This document shows, one piece after another, positions 34,023 through 43,360 of a stretch of 64,000 nt of DNA (its first letter is position 1; every line of letters starts with the position of its first letter). The notes under the pieces were generated by a model. That model worked only from the letters and a program-made list of their open reading frames with translations, searched no databases and was not told the origin of the DNA. The DNA comes from Methylobacterium sp. GXS13 (GTDB taxonomy: Bacteria; Pseudomonadota; Alphaproteobacteria; Rhizobiales; Beijerinckiaceae). The stretch lies in contig NZ_LKKO01000058.1 in NCBI RefSeq assembly GCF_001455965.1, forward strand, positions 62,001-126,000. The letters run 5' to 3'. The position numbers and the translations under genes were made by a program.

Positions 34023-35151
34023 TCAGTCGAGGTCCTCGACCTCTTCGGCACCGCCATAGACCCGCTGAGCCAGCGAGGCTTCCATGAACGGATCGAGAGC
34101 GCCGTCGAGCACCGCATCCGGGTCGGTGGATTGGGAACCGGTGCGCAGGTCCTTCACCAGCTGATACGGCTGGAGCACGTAAGACCGGATCTGGTGGCCC
34201 CAGCCGATATCGGTCTTGGCCGCGGCCTCGGCGCTAGCCTTCTCCTCGCGCTTCTTCAGCTCAGCCTCGTAGAGCCGGGCGCGCAGCATGTTCCACGCCG
34301 TGGCGCGGTTCTTGTGCTGGGAGCGCTCCTGCTGGCACGCCACCACGATCCCGGTCGGGTTGTGGGTGATGCGCACCGCCGAATCGGTGGTGTTGACGTG
34401 CTGGCCGCCGGCGCCGGACGAGCGGTAGGTGTCGATCCGGCAATCGGATTCCTTGATCTCGATCTCAATCCGGTCGTCGATCACCGGATAGACCCAGACG
34501 CTGGCGAAGCTGGTGTGCCGCCGGGCGCTGGAATCGTAGGGCGAGATCCGCACCAGCCGGTGCACGCCGGACTCGGTCTTGAGCCAGCCATAGGCGTTGT
34601 GGCCCTTGATCAGGAGCGTCGCGCCCTTGATCCCGGCCTCTTCGCCGTCCGACCACTCGACGATGTCGACCTTGTACTTCCGGCGCTCGGCCCAGCGGGC
34701 ATACATGCGCTGGAGCATGTTCGCCCAGTCCTGGCTCTCGGTGCCGCCGGCACCGGCATGGACTTCGAGGTAGGTGTCGAAGCCGTCGGCCTCGCCGGAC
34801 AGCAGGGTCTCGACCTGGCGGCTTGCCGCTTCCTTTTCGACGGCCAGGATCGCGGCCTCGCCCTCGCGGATCGAGGACTCGTCGCCCTCCATCTCGCCGA
34901 GCTCGATCAGCGTCGCGCCGTCCTCGAGGTCGCGTTCCAGCTTGCGGATGGAGGTGACGGCCTCGTCGAGCTGCTGGCGCTCGCGCATGACCTTCTGCGC
35001 GGCGTCGGCGTCGTTCCACAGGTCGGGGTTCTCGGAGGCTGCGTTCAGCTCCGCGAGGCGTTTATCGACAGTATCCCAGTCAAAGATGCCTCCTCAGCAG
35101 TCCTATAGACTGCTTGGCGGCATCCGAGGCTTGCTCGATCTCGGCGCGCAT
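34023..35151 (-). CDS. prfB: Peptide chain release factor 2 with programmed +1 frameshift
   Basis: RF2, ~375 residues, which terminates translation at UGA and UAA. The frame begins at ATG 35151, runs 23 codons to an in-frame UGA (35082-35080), then must shift +1 to continue as DWDTVDKRLAELN to the end. The coding sequence is therefore complement(join(34023..35081,35083..35151)). The catalytic GGQ lies at about residues 248-250 (SSGAGGQHVNTTDSAV). The stop-codon recognition tripeptide reads SPY (203-205) where E. coli has SPF. It is downstream of nothing obviously related, and a palindromic repeat follows the stop. Confidence 0.95.
35079..35094 (-). promoter_or_regulatory. prfB programmed frameshift signal
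   Basis: On the minus strand, AGGAGG (35094-35089) is followed three bases later by CTT-TGA-C. This matches the known autoregulatory signal in bacterial prfB: an internal Shine-Dalgarno, a CUU slippery codon and a UGA that RF2 itself reads. The 3-base spacing equals that of E. coli. When RF2 is scarce, the ribosome shifts +1 and makes full-length protein. Confidence 0.95.
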
Positions 35152-35340
35152 TTGGTTTTTCGGGACTTCGGGTGATGGGTCGGGCCGGGGTGATACCGTC
35201 CGAGCGACGCCCTGTAAACGGCGGTCGGACGCGTCCGCCTCCAGCGTATGCGGCGCCCGACCGCAGGGCGGCGCGCGAGCCGTCCTACGGTCGGCGCGTT
35301 GTCCGGCACGGATCACGGCGGAATGCGGAGACGGTCAGGT

Positions 35341-35679
35341 ATGGCAGACGACGATCACGCGGCGACGTGGAGCGACTTCAACGAGGCCGTCAACATGACG
35401 CCGGCCGCCCTGCGCAAGCACCTCGACGGTGCGGCGAGCCAGGAGGTCGGCCAGAAGAAGGACGGCGCGGAGTCGACCGGCCACGCGATGGGCCGGCGCA
35501 TTCTTGCGATCAAGGACACGAAGAAGGCGGACCTGACCGACGACGACTACGCCGCCATGCGCAAGGTCGTGGGCTACGTCCACCGCCATCTCAAGCAGGG
35601 CGGCGACGCCCGGAAGGACCCCGACTCACCCTGGCGGTTGTCGCTGATGAACTGGGGCCACGATCCACACAAGGATTGA
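35341..35679 (+). CDS. DUF3140 domain protein
   Basis: A 112-residue soluble protein matching the DUF3140 family, often found near DNA- or stress-related genes but without a known function. Conserved stretches are DFNEAVNMTPAALRKHL at the N-terminus, VGYVHRHLKQGG near residue 80 and WRLSLMNWGHDPHK at the C-terminus. GGAGA eight bases before the ATG supports the start. It is divergent from prfB and followed by a strong terminator, so it is a single-gene unit. Confidence 0.78.
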   Translation: MADDDHAATWSDFNEAVNMTPAALRKHLDGAASQEVGQKKDGAESTGHAMGRRILAIKDTKKADLTDDDYAAMRKVVGYVHRHLKQGGDARKDPDSPWRLSLMNWGHDPHKD

Positions 35680-35733
35680 GGCCCCGGGCTCGGCTAAGCG
35701 CCCCTCACGACACGCTCGATCACCGGGCGTCCC

Positions 35734-35765
35734 CCCTCTGCACAAGACAGCGCAGAGGGCGTTTT
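35734..35765 (+). terminator. Rho-independent terminator of the DUF3140 gene
   Basis: CCCTCTGC pairs with GCAGAGGG (8-bp perfect stem, 10-base loop) and is followed by CGTTTT. It lies 54 bases after the stop codon and 11 bases before the end of the convergent gene. Confidence 0.8.
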
Positions 35766-35776
35766 GTGAGTGGCGC

Positions 35777-36130
35777 TCAGTACCGCGGGGGCACGATGTA
35801 GGAGGGGGCGATCACGAATTCCTTCGGGCGCCGCTGCGCTCCGAAGCGCCCTTCGGTGATCTGATCGTTGTAATAATCGAAGCCGCTATAGCCGAAGCCG
35901 CCGCCGTTCATCACCTGGGCTACGGGGACTGGTGGGACGGCGAGATCGGGGCGGCCGGGCGGCACGATCACCTGGCAGCAGCCCTCGGCCTGAAGGACCG
36001 TCGGTCCGTTGGGGGCGGTGAACACGTAGGCGCGCGGCTGGGGGATCCCCGGCGGGAAGGCCGGCTCGGCGGCGGCGCCCTGGGCGATGAGGCCGAGCAA
36101 TCCGGCGGCGATCAGGGTCCTGGTGCTCAC
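35777..36130 (-). CDS. Hypothetical small exported protein
   Basis: A ~117-residue protein with an N-terminal signal peptide (TLIAAGLLGLIAQGAAAEP). The mature part is proline-rich and contains an adjacent cysteine pair (EGCCQVIVPPGRPD). The last third is aromatic-rich (GGGFGYSGFDYYNDQ) and ends VPPRY. No family was recognised. A GTG start at 36130 with CGGAG six bases upstream is preferred; another in-frame GTG lies at 36145. It could be an envelope-associated structural protein. Confidence 0.55.
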   Translation of the reverse strand: MSTRTLIAAGLLGLIAQGAAAEPAFPPGIPQPRAYVFTAPNGPTVLQAEGCCQVIVPPGRPDLAVPPVPVAQVMNGGGFGYSGFDYYNDQITEGRFGAQRRPKEFVIAPSYIVPPRY

Positions 36131-36245
36131 GCAATGCTCCGTCACGGGGCCGGCGGGGCCGGCATCAGGCCTAAACTCTAGCTTATCCCGGGCGGCCTGT
36201 CCGGCATTTGCGGGCCGACCGGTTACCGGAACCCGGAATGCCGGT

Positions 36246-36458
36246 TCAGCCGCGGGCGCGGAGGACCACCTGCGGGCTCACCGGCACCGGCCGGCAATCC
36301 GAGATGAAGGCATTGAGCGGCAACGGCTTCGAGTCGCAGGCATAGACATCCGTCGGGCCCGGGGCCGGCACCGGGTCACGCGCGATGATCGGGTTCGGCG
36401 CGCAGGCCGAGGCCGTAGCGGCCAGCAGCAGGGCGACGATGAGGTTCAGGCGGCGCAT
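36246..36458 (-). CDS. Small putative lipoprotein
   Basis: A 70-residue protein with a lipoprotein-type signal (LIVALLLAATASAC, lipidated Cys at about residue 19), followed by ~50 residues rich in proline. Two further cysteines (YACDSK and ISDCRP) may form a disulfide. No family was recognised. It lies downstream of the class I/II aminotransferase on the opposite side of a short gap and on the same strand as the small exported gene. Small size lowers certainty. Confidence 0.5.
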   Translation of the reverse strand: MRRLNLIVALLLAATASACAPNPIIARDPVPAPGPTDVYACDSKPLPLNAFISDCRPVPVSPQVVLRARG

Positions 36459-36591
36459 GCAACTCTCGGACGCGGGAGGACCCCGGGTTCGACCCTGCGC
36501 ATGGCGGCCCGCTGTGACAAGCGCCGGCGGGGGACGGCGACGCCTTTGACGGCGCCTGTCGCCCGCCGGCAACAATCGGATCGGCCCGGCC

Positions 36592-37821
36592 TCAGACGGC
36601 CTCGGCCAGCGGCACGACGTTGTGCAGGGTCTTGTCGCCGCCGTCGAAGAACCGGCGGATGTTGCGCGCGGCCTGCCGGATCCGCTGCTCGTTCTCGACC
36701 AGGGCGATGCGGACGTATTCGTCGCCGAACTCACCGAAGCCGATGCCGGGCGCCACGGCCACGTCGGACTTCTCGAGAAGCAGCTTCGAGAATTCGAGGC
36801 TGCCCATCTCCCGGTAGCGCTCGGGGATCGGCACCCAGGCGAACATCGAGGCCGCCGGAGCCGGGATGGTCCAGCCGGCCTTGCCGAAGGATTCCACCAG
36901 CGCGTCGCGCCGCTTGCGGTAGGTCGCCCGCATCTCGTCGATGCAATCGTCCGGGCCGTTCAGGGCCGCGGTGGCGGCGACCTGGATCGGCGTGAAGGCG
37001 CCGTAATCGAGATACGACTTCACCCGGGAGAGCGCCGCCAGCAGCCGCTCGTTGCCCACCGCGAAGCCCATGCGCCAGCCGGCCATGGAGTAGGTCTTCG
37101 ACAGGGAGGTGAACTCCACCGTGCAGTCGATCGCGCCCGGGACCTGGAGGACCGAGGGCGGCGGCTTGCCGTCGAAATAGACCTCCGCGTAGGCGAGGTC
37201 CGAGAGCAGGATCAGCTCGTGCTGCTTCGCGAAGGCGACGAGGTCCCGGTAGAAGTCGAGATCGGCCACATACGCGGTCGGATTCGACGGGTAGCAGACC
37301 ACCAGGGCGACCGGCTTCGGGATCGAGTGGCGCATGGCCCGCTCGAGGGCCGGGAACATCGCCGGGGTCGGCTCGGCCGGGACCGAGCGGATCACGCCGC
37401 CGGCCATCAGGAAGCCGAAGGCGTGGATCGGGTAGCTCGGGTTCGGCACCAGCACCACGTCGCCCGGGGCGGTGATCGCCTGGGCCATGTTGGCGAAGCC
37501 TTCCTTCGAGCCCAGCGTCGCCACCACCTGGGTGTCGGGGTTGAGGCTCACGCCGAAGCGGCGCTGGTAGTAGCCGGCCTGGGCCTTGCGCAGCCCGGCG
37601 ATGCCCTTGGAGGCGGAGTAGCGGTCGGTCCGCGGGCGCCCGGCCGTCTCGCACAGCTTGGCGATGACGTGCTTGGGGGCGTCGAGGTCCGGGTTGCCCA
37701 TGCCGAGGTCGATGATATCGGCGCCCTGAGCTCGGGCCGTGGCCTTGATCCGGTTGACCTGCTCGAACACGTAGGGCGGCAGGCGCTTGATGCGGTGGAA
37801 ATCGGTCATCGGCGTGTCCAT
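36592..37821 (-). CDS. Class I/II PLP aminotransferase (AlaC/DapL-like)
   Basis: A ~409-residue fold-type I aminotransferase of the alanine (AlaC) or LL-diaminopimelate-like group. Blocks: ADIIDLGMGNPDLDAP near residue 38, VCYPSNPTAYVADLDFY near 185, and the PLP-binding K242 in SLSKTYSMAGWRMGF. The C-terminal VAVAPGIGFGEFGDEYVRIA includes the carboxylate-binding Arg. ATGs at 37854, 37821 and 37809 are all in frame. 37821 was chosen, but the true start is uncertain. In related genomes this gene often neighbours homoserine dehydrogenase, which is not present here. Reaction specificity cannot be resolved by eye. Confidence 0.88.
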   Translation of the reverse strand: MDTPMTDFHRIKRLPPYVFEQVNRIKATARAQGADIIDLGMGNPDLDAPKHVIAKLCETAGRPRTDRYSASKGIAGLRKAQAGYYQRRFGVSLNPDTQVVATLGSKEGFANMAQAITAPGDVVLVPNPSYPIHAFGFLMAGGVIRSVPAEPTPAMFPALERAMRHSIPKPVALVVCYPSNPTAYVADLDFYRDLVAFAKQHELILLSDLAYAEVYFDGKPPPSVLQVPGAIDCTVEFTSLSKTYSMAGWRMGFAVGNERLLAALSRVKSYLDYGAFTPIQVAATAALNGPDDCIDEMRATYRKRRDALVESFGKAGWTIPAPAASMFAWVPIPERYREMGSLEFSKLLLEKSDVAVAPGIGFGEFGDEYVRIALVENEQRIRQAARNIRRFFDGGDKTLHNVVPLAEAV

Positions 37822-37933
37822 CGGCGCGTCCCGAATCTGGCGTCTCTCGTTCATGGCGGGCGCGCGAACGAATCGCTCTATCAGAGTTGCGCGCCGCCGC
37901 CGACCCTCAAAAAACCGGTCCGGATCGGGCGCG

Positions 37934-38314
37934 CTATTGCGCCGCCGCAGGGGCCGGCTTGATCGTGGCCGCCGCCCCCCGGCCGGCACTCTCGGCAGCG
38001 CGGCCGCGGGACTCGTTGCGGCCGCGGGCGCCTTCGAGCTCGGCCTCCAGCGCCTTCTGGCCCTCGGCCGACTTGGCCCGGACGGCACGCTTGGGCGCGT
38101 CGACGCCCACCGGCATGAAGGCCGCCGGCTCCTTGCTGCGCGACTCGGTCACGAAATCCGGCGCGGCCACGACCCGGGGGCCGTAGCCTGCATCGGTGGC
38201 AAGCGTCCGCACGGCGTCCCCGGAGCAGGCGCCGAGCGGCGCCGCCAGCAGGGTCAGGATCGCCAGAGCGGGCCGACCGGTGGGCCCAGCGAGGGTGGGG
38301 AAAACGCGGCGCAT
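37934..38314 (-). CDS. Hypothetical lipoprotein
   Basis: A 126-residue protein with a lipoprotein signal (LAILTLLAAPLGAC, lipobox LGAC, Cys at about residue 30). The mature part has a short globular segment (LATDAGYGPRVVAAPDFVTESR) and a highly charged, Ala/Glu/Arg-rich tail (KSAEGQKALEAELEGARGR) likely to be helical. No family was recognised. It lies between the aminotransferase (same strand, about 100 bases away) and the divergent phaC. Confidence 0.6.
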   Translation of the reverse strand: MRRVFPTLAGPTGRPALAILTLLAAPLGACSGDAVRTLATDAGYGPRVVAAPDFVTESRSKEPAAFMPVGVDAPKRAVRAKSAEGQKALEAELEGARGRNESRGRAAESAGRGAAATIKPAPAAAQ

Positions 38315-38463
38315 GAGTACAAAGGTACAAAGGTATGAGAAGAACGCGCGGATGTTTCGACGACAGCCGCGTCCGGGCTGGTGCAACCACTCGCTCGCTC
38401 CCTAATTTGTCGGAAACGAGGCTCACTGCCAGTCGAGCCGAAACATCACACAGGGAGGCATGC

Positions 38464-40311
38464 GTGACGAGCCCGCGGACGCAGGCGCCGAACCAGGCTG
38501 CCGCTCGGACTTCCCTGCCCAGTGACGCGATGCCGGACGGCATCACACCGCCGTTGCCGGATATCGAGGCCCTGTCGCGCAACGCGGGGCAGTTCGTGGA
38601 AGCGCTGGGGCGCAGCGCCGCCCGCCTGCTCACACCCGAGGCCCAGGTCAATGGTCCCACCGGAGAGATCAACGAAGCGGTCAAGACGCTGGGCCAGGTC
38701 GCCGAGGCGTGGATGTCGGATCCGAATCGGAGCGCCGAGGCTCAGGCCAAGCTGTCCCAGGCGTTCCTGACGCTCTGGGGCACGACCTATCTGCGCCTCC
38801 AGGGCCAGCCGGCTGACCCCGTGGCGGTCCCGGAGCCCCGGGATGGGCGCTTCAGCGACGCCGAATGGTCGACCAATCCCTATTTCGACTTCCTCAAGCA
38901 GGGCTACCTGATCGCGACCCGCTGGGCCGAGGGCCTGGTCGACGAGGCCCAGGGCATCGACGAGCACACCCGTCACAAGGCGCAATTCTATCTGCGCCAG
39001 CTGACCAGCATGCTGTCGCCGTCGAACTTCCTGCCGACCAACCCGGAATTGATCCGCCACACTCTGAAGGAGAGCGGCGCCAACCTCGTGCGCGGCCTCA
39101 AGATGTACGAGGAGGATCTGGAGGCCGGCGGCGGCCAACTGCGGGTCCGACAGACCGATACGAGCGGGTTCGAGGTCGGGCGCAACATCGCCGTGACCCC
39201 CGGCGAGGTGGTGTTCCGCAACGACCTGATCGAGCTGATCCAGTACGCGCCGTCCACCGAGACGGTGTTGCGGCGCCCGTTCCTGATGGTGCCCCCCTGG
39301 ATCAACAAGTTCTACATCCTGGATCTCAATCCCCAGAAGAGCTTCCTGAAGTGGATGGTCGATCAGGGCCTCACGGTGTTCTGCATCTCCTGGGTGAACC
39401 CGGATGCGCGCCACGCCGACAAGGACTTCGAATCCTACATGCGCGAGGGCATCGAGGCCGCGATCGATGCGATCGGGGTCGCCACGGGCGAGACCGAGGT
39501 CCATGCGGCGGGCTATTGCGTGGGCGGCACCCTGCTCTCCGTCACGCTGGCCATGCAGGCGGCCACGGGCAACCGGCGGATCAAGAGCGCGACCCTGCTG
39601 ACCACCCAGGTCGATTTCACCCATGCCGGCGACCTAAAGGTCTTCGCCGACGAGGAGCAGATCCGCCAGGTCGAGGCGCGCATGGCCGAGCGCGGCTACC
39701 TGGAGGGCACCCGCATGGCCAACGCGTTCAACATGCTGCGGCCGGACGACATGATCTGGTCCTACGTCGTCAACAACTACATCAAGGGCAAGCCGCCCTC
39801 GGCATTCGACCTTCTGTACTGGAATTCCGACGCCACCCGGATGCCGGCGGCGAACCATTCGTTCTACCTGCGCAATTGCTATCTCGAGAACAGCCTGGCC
39901 CAGGGCCGGATGGTGCTCGGCAACGTCCGGCTCGACCTGAAGAAGGTTCAGGTACCGATCTTCAATCTCGCCACCCGGGAGGACCACATCGCGCCGGCGA
40001 TCTCGGTGTTCGAGGGCTCGAAGACCTTCGGCGGCAAGGTCGATTACGTGCTGGCCGGCTCCGGCCACATCGCCGGGGTGGTCAACCCGCCCTACAAGCC
40101 GAAATACGGCTACTGGACCGGCGGCCCGGTCAAAGGCGAGTTGAAGGACTGGATCGCCGCCGCGGCCGAGACCAAGGGCTCGTGGTGGCCCTACTGGTTC
40201 CAGTGGATCGAGGCGCAGGCCCCCGAGCGAGTCCCGGCCCGAAAGCCCGGCGGCGACGCGCTGCCATCGCTCGGCCCGGCTCCGGGGACGTATGTGCGGA
40301 TGCGCGCCTGA
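38464..40311 (+). CDS. phaC: Class I poly(3-hydroxyalkanoate) synthase
   Basis: A 615-residue PHA synthase that polymerises (R)-3-hydroxyacyl-CoA into storage granules. The lipase-like box is GYCVGG with catalytic C352. The other catalytic residues are D507 (NLATREDHIAPA) and H535 (AGSGHIAGVV). It is strongly similar throughout to the known Methylobacterium extorquens enzyme (for example MVPPWINKFYILDLNPQKS), while the first ~70 residues are variable, as usual. The start is GTG 38464 with GGGAGG seven bases upstream; an ATG at 38530 is a shorter alternative. No phaA, phaB or phaR lies adjacent. Confidence 0.95.
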   Translation: MTSPRTQAPNQAAARTSLPSDAMPDGITPPLPDIEALSRNAGQFVEALGRSAARLLTPEAQVNGPTGEINEAVKTLGQVAEAWMSDPNRSAEAQAKLSQAFLTLWGTTYLRLQGQPADPVAVPEPRDGRFSDAEWSTNPYFDFLKQGYLIATRWAEGLVDEAQGIDEHTRHKAQFYLRQLTSMLSPSNFLPTNPELIRHTLKESGANLVRGLKMYEEDLEAGGGQLRVRQTDTSGFEVGRNIAVTPGEVVFRNDLIELIQYAPSTETVLRRPFLMVPPWINKFYILDLNPQKSFLKWMVDQGLTVFCISWVNPDARHADKDFESYMREGIEAAIDAIGVATGETEVHAAGYCVGGTLLSVTLAMQAATGNRRIKSATLLTTQVDFTHAGDLKVFADEEQIRQVEARMAERGYLEGTRMANAFNMLRPDDMIWSYVVNNYIKGKPPSAFDLLYWNSDATRMPAANHSFYLRNCYLENSLAQGRMVLGNVRLDLKKVQVPIFNLATREDHIAPAISVFEGSKTFGGKVDYVLAGSGHIAGVVNPPYKPKYGYWTGGPVKGELKDWIAAAAETKGSWWPYWFQWIEAQAPERVPARKPGGDALPSLGPAPGTYVRMRA

Positions 40312-40408
40312 TTGGATCGCGTCGGGCTCGCGGCTTGCGGCTGACGAAGCGGGTTTCGAGCCCGTTACACGGCGGCCTACGCGTTTGATCGAAGGTGCGA
40401 GCCGTGAT

Positions 40409-40606
40409 CCCCTCGCCCCGCTTGCGGGGAGAGGGCCGCGACGATCTCGTCGTCGTCGCGGCGAGGCGGCAGCCAAGGGTGAGGGGGCGGTTCAGAACGC
40501 GCGCCTCACCCTGAGCCGCCCCCTCACCGCCGCTCCGGCTTCGCCTCCGCTTCCCGCATCGACGACAAGGTCAGTGCGGGCCTCTCCCCGCGTGCGGGGA
40601 GAGGGA
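40409..40606. repeat. Compound palindromic repeat after phaC
   Basis: A ~198-base element in the 356-base gap between convergent phaC and the FadL-like gene. Its ends carry matching hairpins: CCCTCGCCCCGCTTGCGGGGAG near 40410 and a perfect 11-bp-stem hairpin at 40581-40604. Internal arms GGTGAGGGGGCGG (40478-40490) and its reverse complement (40516-40528) form a second stem. It may act as a bidirectional terminator or be a mobile-repeat remnant. No gene was seen in the gap. Confidence 0.75.
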
Positions 40607-40667
40607 ACCCGCGTTGCATCCCGTGATGTCTGAACACCGCCCCTTGGGAGCGGTGAACAGCCGCCCC

Positions 40668-41981
40668 TCAATACTTCCGCACCAGCGGCGCCGGGGCGGC
40701 CGGGGGCGGGGCACCGAACACGTAGCGGAAGCCCACCGAGACGATGTCGGCGCTCGAATCGACCACACCCGCGAACGCGATGTTGCTGACGTTGTAGTCG
40801 CGCCCGATCCCCGCGAGCACGCGGGAGCGGTCGAGAAAGAAGTGAGAATAGGCCAGGTTGAGGGTCAGGCGCTCGTTCCAGCGGTAGCTCGCACCGACGG
40901 ACGCGATGTAGCGGTTACCGTCAGGCAGGCGCACCGAGCGGTTGCGGAAATCGATCGGCGAGGATTCGTAGGCGAAGCCGGTCCGCAGGGTCAGGTTGGG
41001 CGCGGCATCGTATTCGGCGCCGATCGCGTACGTGTAGCCGTCCTTGTAGTTCAGCGGCAGGTTGTTGACCGGCAGGCCGAGGCGGTTCGACACGATCCCG
41101 ATCGTCCCGAGGCGCGACCACTGATCCCACTCGAAGCCGAGATCGAACCGGGCGACCGGGGAGATCGCCTGGACCAGGCCGACACTGAGCTTATCCGGGG
41201 TGTTGAGCTTGGCGCGGACCTGCCCGGCCAGCGGCGCCAGGGCCACCAGCGGCACGCCGATCGACCCGTCGATGTCGTGGTGCACCGACGAGCGGTAGCC
41301 GATGCCGATCACGGTCCCGTCGCGGGGCGTCAGTGTGGCACCCGCCGTGAAGCCGACGCCCCAGGATTCGCCCTTCAGGAACGAGCTCGGATACAGGGTC
41401 GGCGAGATCCCGGGGATCGGCAGGGCCTGCCGCAAGGTCAGCCGGAAATACTCGATGTTCGGGCCGGCGGCGAGCGACAGCCATTCGTTGACCTTGAACC
41501 CGATCACCGGGTTGAACGCCAGGGTGAAGATACGGGACGAGCGCCCGTAGACCTCGCCGGCCCAGACCTGGTTCGGCTTGGTCACGAGGCCGAAGGGCGC
41601 CCCGGTGGAGAGGCCGAGCCACAGGCGGTCGTTGAGTTGGTAGGAGGTCGCCCCCGCGGGCACCACGGCGCCCTGCCCGATATCGCCGGAATTGCCCAGG
41701 TTCGCGAAGCCGGGATTGGTGCCGGGCGCAGTCCGGATTTCGGAGGAGAGGCCGATATAGGTGAGGTTCTGCTCCGCGACGAAGCCGGGGTTCATCGTGA
41801 TGGTCGCGGGATTCCAGAACATCGACGAGACGCCGCCGGAGCCGGCGGCCACACCCGCGAAGGACAGGCCCTGGGCCTGCGTGCTCTGTTCCCGGATGCC
41901 GAACGCTCCGGCCCTGGCGTCCCCGGCGCCGAAGGCCGCCACAGAAGCTGCGAGCGCCATCGCGCGCATTGTCCCGCTCAT
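40668..41981 (-). CDS. OmpP1/FadL/TodX-family outer-membrane channel
   Basis: A 437-residue outer-membrane beta-barrel for hydrophobic substrates such as long-chain fatty acids or aromatics. The signal peptide ends GAGDARAGAF. FGIREQSTQAQGLSFAGVAA is the N-terminal hatch region, with GVSSMFWNPATITM following; the N-P-A motif is diagnostic of FadL. The gap to the C-terminus is filled by alternating beta-strand pattern, and the final strand FRYVFG lies just before an Ala/Pro-rich tail ending RKY rather than Phe. The ATG at 41981 has GGGGGAG seven bases upstream. Substrate unknown. Confidence 0.88.
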   Translation of the reverse strand: MSGTMRAMALAASVAAFGAGDARAGAFGIREQSTQAQGLSFAGVAAGSGGVSSMFWNPATITMNPGFVAEQNLTYIGLSSEIRTAPGTNPGFANLGNSGDIGQGAVVPAGATSYQLNDRLWLGLSTGAPFGLVTKPNQVWAGEVYGRSSRIFTLAFNPVIGFKVNEWLSLAAGPNIEYFRLTLRQALPIPGISPTLYPSSFLKGESWGVGFTAGATLTPRDGTVIGIGYRSSVHHDIDGSIGVPLVALAPLAGQVRAKLNTPDKLSVGLVQAISPVARFDLGFEWDQWSRLGTIGIVSNRLGLPVNNLPLNYKDGYTYAIGAEYDAAPNLTLRTGFAYESSPIDFRNRSVRLPDGNRYIASVGASYRWNERLTLNLAYSHFFLDRSRVLAGIGRDYNVSNIAFAGVVDSSADIVSVGFRYVFGAPPPAAPAPLVRKY

Positions 41982-42393
41982 CGACTCCCCCCGAACCGGC
42001 TGGTTTGCCCGCGCCCTGATTCGACCTTGCGTACCGGTCCGGCGCCGTTGCCAGCATGGTGCCGACTTCCACCGGTCGACCGCAACGATGTTTTCTATTC
42101 CAAGTGGCGCGGCTCCCATTGATCTATCGTCAATCTTGATGGATCTATATTTTGTGTGATCGCGCGGAAATCTGATCTTCCGAAGAACAGATCGCTATTT
42201 TCCATCCAGTTTGAGTAATGAACAATAAATCCGTCAGCAGCTGAATAGGCACTTTTTTGCCATGCTGTTGCCGAGTTGCGACACCCCGCCAGCGCGGCCG
42301 ATCCCTGGATGCGCTTGCACCGGCGACGATGCACGGCCATGGTCCCGGCGCCCGGCGTAGACCGGTACCAGGGAAGGATGAGGAGTCGCGGCG
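41982..42393. promoter_or_regulatory. Divergent promoter region, FadL-like gene and FAH-family gene
   Basis: A 412-base gap between divergent genes. Positions ~42105-42250 are AT-rich for this genome (TATATTTTGTG and similar) and probably hold both promoters. AGGAAGGATGAGGAG immediately before 42394 provides the ribosome-binding site of the FAH gene. No additional gene was recognised. Confidence 0.5.
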
Positions 42394-43278
42394 ATGAAGC
42401 TCTTCCGGCACGGCCCGAGCGGCGTCGAGAAGCCCGGTCTCGTGGATGCGCAGGGGGGCTTGCGTGATCTGTCGAGCATCGTGCGCGACATTGCCGGCCC
42501 GGCTCTGGCGCCCGAATCCCTGGCTCGGCTGCGCGCCCTTGATCCGGAGACGTTGCCGAAGCTGCCGCCGGACGTGCGACTCGGCCCCTGCGTCGGCGGC
42601 ACCCGCAACGTCATCGCCATCGGTCTCAACTTCGCCGACCACGCCGCCGAGACCGGCTCACCGATCCCGAGCGAGCCGATCATCTTCAACAAGGCACCAT
42701 CCAGCCTGTGCGGGCCGAACGACACGGTGATCATCCCCAAGGGTTCGGCCAAGACCGACTGGGAGGTCGAGCTCGCCGTGGTGATCGGCCGCCGCGCCAG
42801 CTACGTCCACGCCAACGAGGCGCTGAGCTATGTGGCCGGTGCCTGCATCTGCAATGACGTCTCCGAGCGCGAGTGGCAGATGGACCGGGGGCCGACCTGG
42901 ACCAAGGGCAAGAGCGCGCCGACCTTCGGGCCCCTGGGCCCCTGGCTGGTGACGCTGGACGAGATCCCCGACCTCAAGAACCTCGCCATGAGCCTCGACG
43001 TGAACGGCGAGCGCCGCCAGACCGGCTCGACCGCGACCATGATTTTCGACGTGCCGCAGCTCGTCGCCTACGCCTCGCACTTCATGCTGCTGGAGCCCGG
43101 AGACGTGATCACCACCGGCACCCCGCCCGGGGTCGGCCTGGGCATGAAGCCGCCGCGCTATTTGAAGGCCGGCGACGAGATGGTCCTGCGCATCGAGCAC
43201 CTGGGTGAGCAGCGCCAGCCGGTGATCGCCTTTGACGACTGGACCGCCAAGGTCTCGGCCGGCGAGTCGACGCACTGA
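42394..43278 (+). CDS. Fumarylacetoacetate hydrolase-family protein
   Basis: A 294-residue enzyme of the FAH superfamily, closest by eye to 2-keto-3-deoxy-L-fuconate hydrolase or ureidoglycolate lyase-type members, which cleave C-C bonds in keto acids using a divalent metal. The metal-binding acids sit in DWEVELAVVIGR (near 128). IGLNFADHAAETGSPIPSEP precedes them, and the C-terminal domain carries GDVITTGTPPGVGLG near 240. The start ATG has a good GGATGAGGAG site upstream. No fucose or purine catabolic gene is adjacent, so the substrate is open. Confidence 0.87.
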   Translation: MKLFRHGPSGVEKPGLVDAQGGLRDLSSIVRDIAGPALAPESLARLRALDPETLPKLPPDVRLGPCVGGTRNVIAIGLNFADHAAETGSPIPSEPIIFNKAPSSLCGPNDTVIIPKGSAKTDWEVELAVVIGRRASYVHANEALSYVAGACICNDVSEREWQMDRGPTWTKGKSAPTFGPLGPWLVTLDEIPDLKNLAMSLDVNGERRQTGSTATMIFDVPQLVAYASHFMLLEPGDVITTGTPPGVGLGMKPPRYLKAGDEMVLRIEHLGEQRQPVIAFDDWTAKVSAGESTH

Positions 43279-43360
43279 GCCGCGGCGGCGCCGCCGCACC
43301 GGATGACGGCGGCCCGCAGGGCGCTTGATTTTGGCTACCGATCCCGCTGAAGAAGACATC

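Noticed and set aside
36246..36734. Longer version of the small lipoprotein frame
   Set aside because: The extra N-terminal sequence has no signal and overlaps the aminotransferase 3' end; the lipoprotein signal begins at 36458.
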